DNA of 64,000 nucleotides from contig JAHLKG010000029.1 in the NCBI GenBank assembly GCA_025526995.1, forward strand, positions 248,001-312,000. Reading direction: 5' to 3'. This DNA comes from Powellomyces hirtus. Taxonomy: Eukaryota; Chytridiomycota; Chytridiomycetes; Spizellomycetales; Powellomycetaceae. Below, one piece after another: positions 57,433 to 64,000 of this stretch. The notes beneath the pieces are model-generated. The model saw nothing but the letters and a program-made list of their open reading frames with translations. It had not been told where the DNA came from and made no database searches. A program made the position numbers and the translations under genes. Every line of letters starts with the position of its first letter. Position 1 is the stretch's first letter.

Positions 57433-58943
57433 GTTGTACAGGTGCAAGTGACCCGTATTGCCAAGTCTACTTGAACGGCGCCAAAGTCCACAAGACCAAA
57501 GTGGTGAAAAAGAGCGTCAACCCTGTATGGAACGAAACCCTGTCGGTCCCGGTCACGTCGCGACTCCGCTCCACCCTCGAAATCCGCGTCAAGGACTGGA
57601 ACAATTTCGCAAAGGACGTGACGCTCGGCGCCGTGCACGTGCAGCTGGCCACACTGACCCCCAACGCCGTCATTGACCGCGAATGCCACCTTGAGGGCGC
57701 GGCGCGCGGCACCCTCAAGCTGCGCCTCTTTTTTGACCCGCAGGCCATTGACCACGCCAAGACGAACGGCAATGGCGCGGGAACATTTAGTGGCCTCAAA
57801 TCGTCGGACGTCCACCACGATGCGAGTTCGCGCCTGGGTGGCGAGGAAGGGGGGATGACGAAAATGGGGAAAGCGGTGTTTGGGAAATTGGCGGGAACGA
57901 CGATTGGGATTGGAAAAACGGTGGAAGATGTGGGCCGCACGGCGACGCGGACAGCGGGCCTCCAGCACGCGAAAACGGGAACGGGTGCTGCTGCTGCCCT
58001 GACTGTAGCCGATATTGCGCGGGCCCAGGGCGTCGTCATTCCCCCACCGGGGTCCGATGGGGACGCGACGAGCGACCACGGCATGTCGTCAGCCCCCGTG
58101 TCGCCACTCATGCTGCGATCCCGCACCCCGTCGGTCCTGATCCCGACCCTCTCCGGCACCGTCACTCTAACCATTGTCGAAGCACGCAACCTGAAAGCGG
58201 CCGACTCGAGCGGCACGTCGGACCCGTTTGTCAAGATCCTCCAGATGCATCACGGCAAACTCAAAACGATGCACAAGACGCACGTGGTCAAGAAAACTCT
58301 CAGCCCCAAATACAGGGACGAACGCGTCACGCTCCACACCCCGCCCTCCCAGATCCGAATCGTCGTCAAGGACCACAATACCCTCCACAAGGATACCGCG
58401 CTCGGCGAAGTCGATGTGGAGCTCGCCGAATGGTTCCCGCACCCACAACCGACGACGACCATGGACGACAGTAGTGCACTCGCGCAAACGGTTGATAAAT
58501 GGATCCCCCTCGCCATGGGCGGCACCGGCGACGTCCATGTTCTGGCAGAGTACCGCCCCTCGACCTCCCCGCAATCTACATCGGCCCAATCCATCAATGT
58601 CGCGAGTTCGAGAGACAGTATGGCCAGCAACGCCACCCAATCCAACGCGAGAACCGTCACCCCTGCTGCCGCTCATGCGCCAACAACAACTACACCCACC
58701 ACGAGCGGCACCACAGACCACTACTACCCAAATACGTACCCGCTCCCGCCCCCGCCTCCCCATGATAGTGTTGGTGTTGCAGGCGCGCAACATCAACAAC
58801 AACAGCAACAACAATCCCACGGCTCCTCTTCTTCCCCGGGCGCCATGAAACGCAGCATGAGCATTATTTCGGGCTTTAAGAATCTGCGAAAGAGTCGTGA
58901 GAATATTGCGGCGTTGGCGGGTGCGAATGGGGTGTCGTCGTGA
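52969..58943 (+). CDS. Tricalbin / extended synaptotagmin, SMP plus six C2 domains
   Basis: Ten exons give 1720 residues: 52969-53197, 53391-53875, 53944-54081, 54154-54246, 54330-54626, 54695-54815, 54889-55030, 55101-56360, 56434-57329, 57442-58943. Tricalbins tether the ER to the plasma membrane and move lipids between them. An ER hairpin lies at about 177-216 ('IALYFTTGIFWTWFLTKIGF'). The SMP lipid-transfer domain covers about 240-450 ('ETVEWMNLFLSRFWLIFEPS', 'FTLGSQAPRVESI'). Six C2 domains begin near residues 455, 654, 788, 1069, 1201 and 1459. Calcium-site motifs such as 'GKSDPYALM', 'GASDPYCQV' and 'GTSDPFVKI' are kept in several; the second and fourth look degenerate. A Gln-rich tail ends the protein. 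The third intron appears to start with GC instead of GT. Confidence 0.94.
54082..54153 (+). other. GC-AG intron in the tricalbin gene
   Basis: The intron starts GCAAGT and ends CGCAG. Splicing here joins 'KPGFL' to 'DDLRLTTFTLG' in frame, as the SMP domain requires. No GT donor gives the same join. Confidence 0.75.
57399..57431 (+). repeat. Poly-T tract inside a tricalbin intron
   Basis: A run of about 32 T lies in the last intron of the tricalbin gene, ending about ten bases before its acceptor at 57441. It acts as an extreme polypyrimidine tract; its exact length is prone to sequencing error. Confidence 0.85.
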
Positions 58944-59709
58944 ACGAAAAAAATAGATAAACAAGGCGGGTTTTCTTTGAGATGGGTTTTTGCGTCTTTG
59001 CTTTTGTTTTTTCTCTGTTTCTTTTGTGTTGTAATAGTAATAGTAGTAGTAGTGGTAGTAGTGGTAGTAGTAGGTGGGCTACGCGCTCGCTGCCCACAAT
59101 TGTATGCATTTTTTGCATGGTTTTGGATGTATCTGTTTTGTGCGTGTTGGTAATTCGGGGTGACCACTAGGAATCGGGGTTTTGACTTGGTTTGTAAACT
59201 GCTGTATTTTGTTGTTTTTTTTTTTTTTTTTGGGCACGGGCCGAGATCGTGACGCGTTATTTTACGAGCTGCTGTGGTGAGGTCCAGGGGGTGGGCCCAC
59301 ACGCACCAAGTTGGGCGCAATGAGCAATGAGCAGAAAGAGGGATGGGCGTGTGCCAGCTCATGGACGCGGACGTCGGGCCTTTTCGTTCGACTTAACTGG
59401 ACGGGGGTGTGAAGCGTTCCTCCCTGTTGAACCGTCGTGGGTTTGCGCTGATCGTTTTGGTGCTCCCCCCGCCCGTACGCCATTTATCTGGAATCGAGAC
59501 AATTAACACTTATCTGCCCTACTGTGGAGTTAGTTATTGATTTTGTGCGCGGATCGTCTTGGTGTTCGGCAGTTCCTCACCCTCCCTACCCTTTGCTTCT
59601 TCATCAGTCCAGCCATCCATCTAGAGGGGCTGGTCACTCTGCATTCTCGCTCAAGGCGCTGGGTCGGATGGGATGGGATGTATGTTGTAGTTGGGGACTG
59701 ATTGTTGCT

Positions 59710-59743
<34 letters not shown>

Positions 59744-60807
59744 TGGGACGCCCTGTTTTGCACCCTTGGATCGGGTGGGGTGATCTGCTCTGCTCTGCTC
59801 TGCTCCTCATTTTGTTGTGTTTTTATGTGTTTTTTGATTTTCTGTTCTGCTGGCGCGGGCCCGCCCCCGTCGAGAGCGTGTCGAGAGCGGTGGTCGACTC
59901 ACTTACTTTACTTTACTTTACGCTTTTGTTCGCGCGGGCGCGGATCGGCAGCAAAAACGAAATCAAAGCGGTGGCGCGATGTGACGGGGATGTGGGCATT
60001 GGCACGCTTGCAAATGACCCGTAACGCAGGGGGTATGATATAAACGCGTTGTTTTTACCTTTTATTTGACCCTGGTGAGGGCTCTCGGGAGTCGCGGTCC
60101 ATACACCCACGACAGCCGCGCCCGGGCTTGGTGAGCAGATAGGTGCTGAGCGCGGGGTTTTTCAGCCAATGCGCCGGCTGTCTTGGATGCGATGCTGGAC
60201 GCTGGGAGGTGGGGTTGCGGAGTGGGTATTTTCTCGAACCGATGTGCCATGCTTTCCGGTAGACCAGCACGAGCAGGGGTGCGCTTTTTCGCTCTTCTTC
60301 TTGCGCCTCCCCCGGTTGCAGGACGGACTGACTTTTTGGTGGCGACAGAGATGCCCCGTGTGTGACGCTGCGGATCGTCCGTCCCCTGCGATATCGTGCG
60401 CGTCGTCGTCGTGGACTGTCTCGTTGTTTGTTGTTTCCCCGCTACCTCCAACCCTGTTCGAGAATCGAGCTTTGATGGCGGGTTTGTGAGTCCTCGTTGG
60501 GCGACCCGAGCGCGCATATTCGTTTGTTTTGCAGTTGGACGGGCGTTTTATCTTGGTTCTCTGGTCATTGAGAGAGACCTAGGTGGCCGGCCCTTGAGCC
60601 TCGTTGTTCCACCCCGTTCGAAAAATCGAGCTTGGTGGCGTTTTATTTTTATCGCTTCTGTTGAACTGTGGGATAGAGACGCATCTGACTCTGGACCCCC
60701 CGATTCCGATTCTGTATCCACAGCTTTTTTCAACTGTTGCGCGCGTTCTGGCAGCAGAAGGGAGCGCATTGGATATGGCCTGGTTTCAACAGTTTGTCAA
60801 TTGTCGC

Positions 60808-60897
60808 GTCATCAGACCATCCCTCGTCGCTCTCCATATTATCAGCATTGGAGTTGATCGTCAAATGCTGGGTCATCAGACCATCCCTCGTCGCTCT
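60808..60897. repeat. Direct repeat, 26 bases, period 64
   Basis: The sequence beginning 'gtcatcagaccatccctcgt' occurs at 60808-60833 and again at 60872-60897 without a mismatch. No gene covers it. Confidence 0.85.
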
Positions 60898-61370
60898 CGA
60901 CATCATCAACCTCGGAGGTGACATTGTCTTGAACAGGTCACACATATGTCATGCAAGGGCACGGATGGCGGTGATGCTGGGAGACTGCTTACTATGCGAG
61001 TCTCTGGAGCCCATGGTATGTGAAAATAAGCACAACGATTGCGAGACCGCGTTGTTTTCTGTGCGGGAACACATGGCATATGCCGAGGTTGAGAAATTCC
61101 TCGGAGGCGGCGACGCGGTACCCGACAATTCGCGCAGGCTTTTTGGTGGTGGAGCGGACGAGAAGCCCCCAAACGAGTTTGGTCGTCATATCAAGACGTC
61201 TTGGATAATGTCGCATCGTTGACGGCCTTGACGGCGCTGAATGCAGAGCGTGGCGACGAAACGGGCGCATTCCTCCTCCCGTCCAGCGATGCAAGCTCAG
61301 GATCTCAGAACTTTTCTTTTGCGATAAGATCTCAGAAATGTGACGCTGCGATCCCTCCCCTGCGGTATTT

Positions 61371-61546
61371 TGATGGTTGTGTTCACGCCACTCACTGGAT
61401 AGTAACTCTGGTCCATGGGGAAATATGCTGAGCAAAGAGCCAATTGCAAAATGCCGCTACACGGGGTAGCATATTTCCCCGTGGACCAGAGTTACTATCC
61501 AGTGAGTGGCGTGAACACAGCCATCACGATTGGCTCTTTGCTCAGC
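61371..61546. repeat. Permuted inverted repeat (order A-B-A'-B')
   Basis: Segment A (61371-61429, 59 bases) is repeated in inverted form at 61468-61526 with very few mismatches. Segment B (61427-61444, 'gctgagcaaagagccaat') is repeated in inverted form at 61529-61546. The order A-B-A'-B' is not that of a simple palindrome (A-B-B'-A'). Confidence 0.85.
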
Positions 61547-62034
61547 GCCGACTTACTATTCGTTACAACACAAATGGCCGGACGAACATATGTGTGAGGC
61601 GGTTTTTCACACACCAAAGTTCGTGATTTCGAAGGAGAAGACCGTAAGCTGCAGACCGCATGTCCTGTTTTCCGAGAGCGACTTGTTGCCTTGGCGAATG
61701 ATTTCGCAGAAGCTTCCTCGTACTGGCTGGACTTTCATATCGCTGCGGAAGACGATGCCACCGCAGTCTCGGGGCGTTGTGTGTCCATCCTCTCTCTCTT
61801 TCTCTCTCTGGGGCGTTGTGCAAAAACGTGCCGTGGTGTGTGTTTGTGTGATGGAGTTGAACAAAGGCGGGTTAAGGCGCAGCAACCTCCGATTCTAACG
61901 TAAGCGAGACCTCCCCCGCGCAAAGATCTATCTTATCTGCCTGCTGTTAGCGGGAGGTTCTGGACAAGAACACGAGAGCATACCTTGAGAACTAGGAGAA
62001 CGATTTATTCAGGAAGGGCTCGATCGCAACCATA

Positions 62035-63654
62035 ATGAGCATCACTATCCTTCCCGTGCGCTTGCAGCTCCTTTCTCTCCCCAAAGAAGCCCTTCCGGGG
62101 ATCATGCATGCGGTCGTGAAGAATTTGCATTTCAGAGGGTATAAAAAGCAACACTCCTTCTCATCACAGACACCAAAACAAACAAAATCTTTTTGTAGAA
62201 GGAACGATACATTCTTCTCGTACACCGAAAACCATCTCGAAGTCTCCATCATTGCCGACACGGACACGGTCGCGCACGACTTTGCCCGGTACAGCAGCAC
62301 GACGCCCGGACTGGTGATTTGCCCGGACCCGTTTCGCGCGCTGCAGATTGACGGGGTTGGCGATGGCGGTGGCGAGAATGCGGTGGATAGTTCGGCCCAA
62401 CGCATCAATGAGATTTCGCGACCGTTGGCGAAGGCGGGTGTGAGTATTTTGTACTTGAGCACGTATCAGACGGACTATGTTTTTGTAAGTAGTGCGCGGG
62501 AGAGAGAAAAAAAGGGTTGATATTGTTTGAAAAAGACGCTGATTGTTGGGGCCTTTCTTTTCCGTAGGTGAAGGAACGCCGCATGGAGTTGGTGGTGCGG
62601 ACATTGAAAGAAAGTGATTTCGATTTTTTGGATGTGGAGATGATGGGCGATGGATGCGACAGTTCCTCGCCCCCCGCCACACCCAGCCCTCCCGCCTCAA
62701 TCAACCCAACCACCCCAACAAACACCACCGCACTCCCACCACCACCATCATCCGAGCGCACGCCACTCGAACCCCTCCTCGCGACCCGCAAAATAGTGCC
62801 GTGTGATTCGGTCACAGCCTCACCTGTCCGAGCATCCCGCATGCACGCCCAATCCAGCGAGGCCAAAACGGGTGACACTGGAGCTGATGATAATGATGAT
62901 GATCTTTTACGCAACGGCAAGTTCTTAGCCCGAAAACTCGTCCCGCAGTACACGGTCCGCCTCGTCGGGCTCAACCGCGAATTCATTGATCTCTGGATCA
63001 CGACCATCATCAAAATCATATTCTACGAACACCTCATCCGCGCCAAACATACACGCCAGCACCTCCCGCGCCCCACTTCCACCGCGTCCCTCCACCGCGC
63101 CCCTTCTGTCGCCACCCCTACCACATCAGGCCGCTTCTTCAACTACACTGCCACCGAAGACGGCATCTCCCTCGTCGCGGACGAATCCGTCCTGTTTGAG
63201 TTTCCGACCCATGTACTGAACGAATCCACCCCCACGCGGCCACTAAAGTGCATACAGGTCGATTTGACGGATTATGGACTGGATCGCTATGGGATTGTGT
63301 ATTCGATGGCGGATCCCCTTGCGAGCAACCATATCAATTTGCTGTATTTGAGTACCTATGTCACGGCGAATATTTTGGTAAGTGCGGCTCTGGAGCGGGA
63401 TGGGGAGGAGGAAATGTGAGGTAGGGGTTTCAAGTTGTTGATGGGTTATTGTATTTTTTTAGGTTGATGCAGAAGACTTGAAACGCGCCATCATGATACT
63501 AGACGACGTCGTCCAACGGGAAGAAATTGAGATTGCGACGAGACGGTCGTCGATGGAGTCCGACAGTAACAATTCCGACGCCGTCACCTACGACAACAAC
63601 GACAACACCGACACAATATCGACTAACCAGCAACAGCCCACACCCATCGAGTGA
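62035..63654 (+). CDS. CASTOR-like cytosolic arginine sensor (ACT-domain protein)
   Basis: Four exons (62035-62138, 62199-62484, 62568-63377, 63463-63654) give 463 residues. The first half has 'ILPVRLQLLSLPKEALPG', 'NDTFFSYTENHLEVSIIAD' and, near residues 112-131, 'LAKAGVSILYLSTYQTDYVF', which matches the CASTOR1 block 'HVSVLMLSTYQTDF' well. The second half repeats the ACT pattern with 'YGIVYSMADPL' and 'INLLYLSTYVTANIL', after a Pro/Thr-rich linker. CASTOR1 in animals binds arginine between its ACT domains and controls TORC1 through GATOR2; whether this protein does so is inferred. The tail is Asn/Asp-rich and disordered. The first intron is 60 bases and in frame, so its retention would add twenty residues; family alignment favours splicing. 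Confidence 0.82.
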
Positions 63655-64000
63655 ATCGCAGAATCCACACTTCAAACCAAAACACAGCCCCGATAACAGG
63701 CCGCCGCGACGTTCCTCGCCTTCCCACAAAGATACATACCCCCTGCACCGCATCACGACTGGTTGCCCCTCCATCGGCCATTTTACCATTTTACGTATTC
63801 CTTCCTTCCCCCCCCCCCCGCGACGACTCCTTACGCATGGCCCCCTCCGCCCACGCCACCTGCACCCAACTCGTTTTTTTTTTGGTCCACCCCCGTTTTG
63901 TACAAACCGTTTTACCCCCCCCCCCCCCCTTCCCCCACGCCACATCAGTATACAGAGACCCACACTATTCCCACCTCCTACATGTTGTAAACTCCCTCAG
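63655..64000. other. Intergenic to window edge
   Basis: The last 346 bases follow the CASTOR-like gene. They are C-rich, with C tracts near 63810-63819 and 63915-63929. No gene is evident. Confidence 0.5.

Larger units (their letters stand above)
58944..62034. other. Gene-poor gap with repeats and a permuted foldback
   Basis: This 3.1-kb gap follows the tricalbin gene. It holds poly-T tracts at 59217-59230 and 59710-59741, an 'agtagt' microsatellite at about 59035-59070, a 26-base direct repeat at 60808 and 60872, and an inverted arrangement at 61371-61546. Several short frames exist but none shows a conserved protein. It may be a decayed mobile-element region. Confidence 0.55.

Noticed and set aside
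61530..61898. 122-residue plus-strand frame in the repeat-rich gap
   Set aside because: It starts inside the permuted inverted repeat, has no recognisable domain and ends in low-complexity sequence; not enough to call a gene.
1..64000. CRISPR arrays, bacterial operons, rRNA or tRNA genes
   Set aside because: No regularly spaced repeats, no ribosome binding sites and no tRNA-like B-box/cloverleaf were seen; the window is eukaryotic nuclear DNA. A tRNA scan would be the decisive check.

Overview
The window is nuclear DNA of a fungus, most likely an early-diverging zoosporic (chytrid-type) one. Genes are dense on both strands. Most are split by short GT-AG introns of about 50-100 bases with pyrimidine-rich acceptors, and bacterial features (ribosome binding sites, operons) are absent. 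Several genes are typical of fungi: tricalbin, a Nam8/Ngr1-type RNA-binding protein, secreted lipases and a C2H2 factor. Others are missing from the model yeasts or patchy in fungi: a CSL/RBPJ factor, a CASTOR-like arginine sensor, a probable augmin subunit, a promethin-like protein, and a formin with a PTEN-like module. The lineage call is inference; no rRNA or phylogeny is available here. All exon models were built by hand from splice signals, reading phase and family similarity.

Layout. 1-1107: 3' end of an ankyrin-repeat gene (+). 1501-5281: divergent pair WDR83 (-) and HAT1 (+). 6127-8525: divergent pair FNTA (-) and an unrecognised protein (+). 8749-11333: divergent pair YIP1 (-) and mitochondrial uL13 (+). 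11918-15748: divergent pair, a large coiled-coil/low-complexity protein (-) and ribosome biogenesis factor NSA2 (+). 16037-19620: divergent pair, a RING-H2 E3 ligase (-) and a C2H2 zinc-finger protein (+). 20324-23129: secreted Thr/Glu-rich protein with 87-bp tandem repeats (+). 23618-30375: divergent pair, the PTEN-C2-formin (-) and a HAUS4-like protein (+). 30891-34688: triple-RRM protein (-), carbonyl-reductase-like SDR (-) and promethin-like protein (+). 35254-39517: a proline-rich protein with an EF-hand-like C-terminus (+) and ribosomal stalk protein P1 (+). 41712-45293: two extracellular lipases (-), one GPI-anchored and one secreted. 48102-58943: divergent pair, CSL transcription factor (-) and tricalbin (+). 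62035-63654: CASTOR-like protein (+).

Functional themes. Chromatin and transcription: HAT1, CSL, C2H2. Translation and ribosome assembly: NSA2, P1, uL13m. Membrane and lipid handling: YIP1, tricalbin, promethin-like protein, lipases, farnesyltransferase alpha subunit. Cytoskeleton: formin, HAUS4-like. Nutrient signalling: CASTOR-like. Genes are mostly in head-to-head pairs with 200-850 bp shared promoters.

Three large gaps (39518-41711, 45294-48101, 58944-62034) hold no convincing gene. They contain two foldback structures, direct repeats and long G/C or T homopolymers. I saw no rRNA, tRNA, CRISPR array or intact transposon. The items most worth following are the PTEN-C2-formin fusion, the CASTOR-like sensor, and the two foldback elements.
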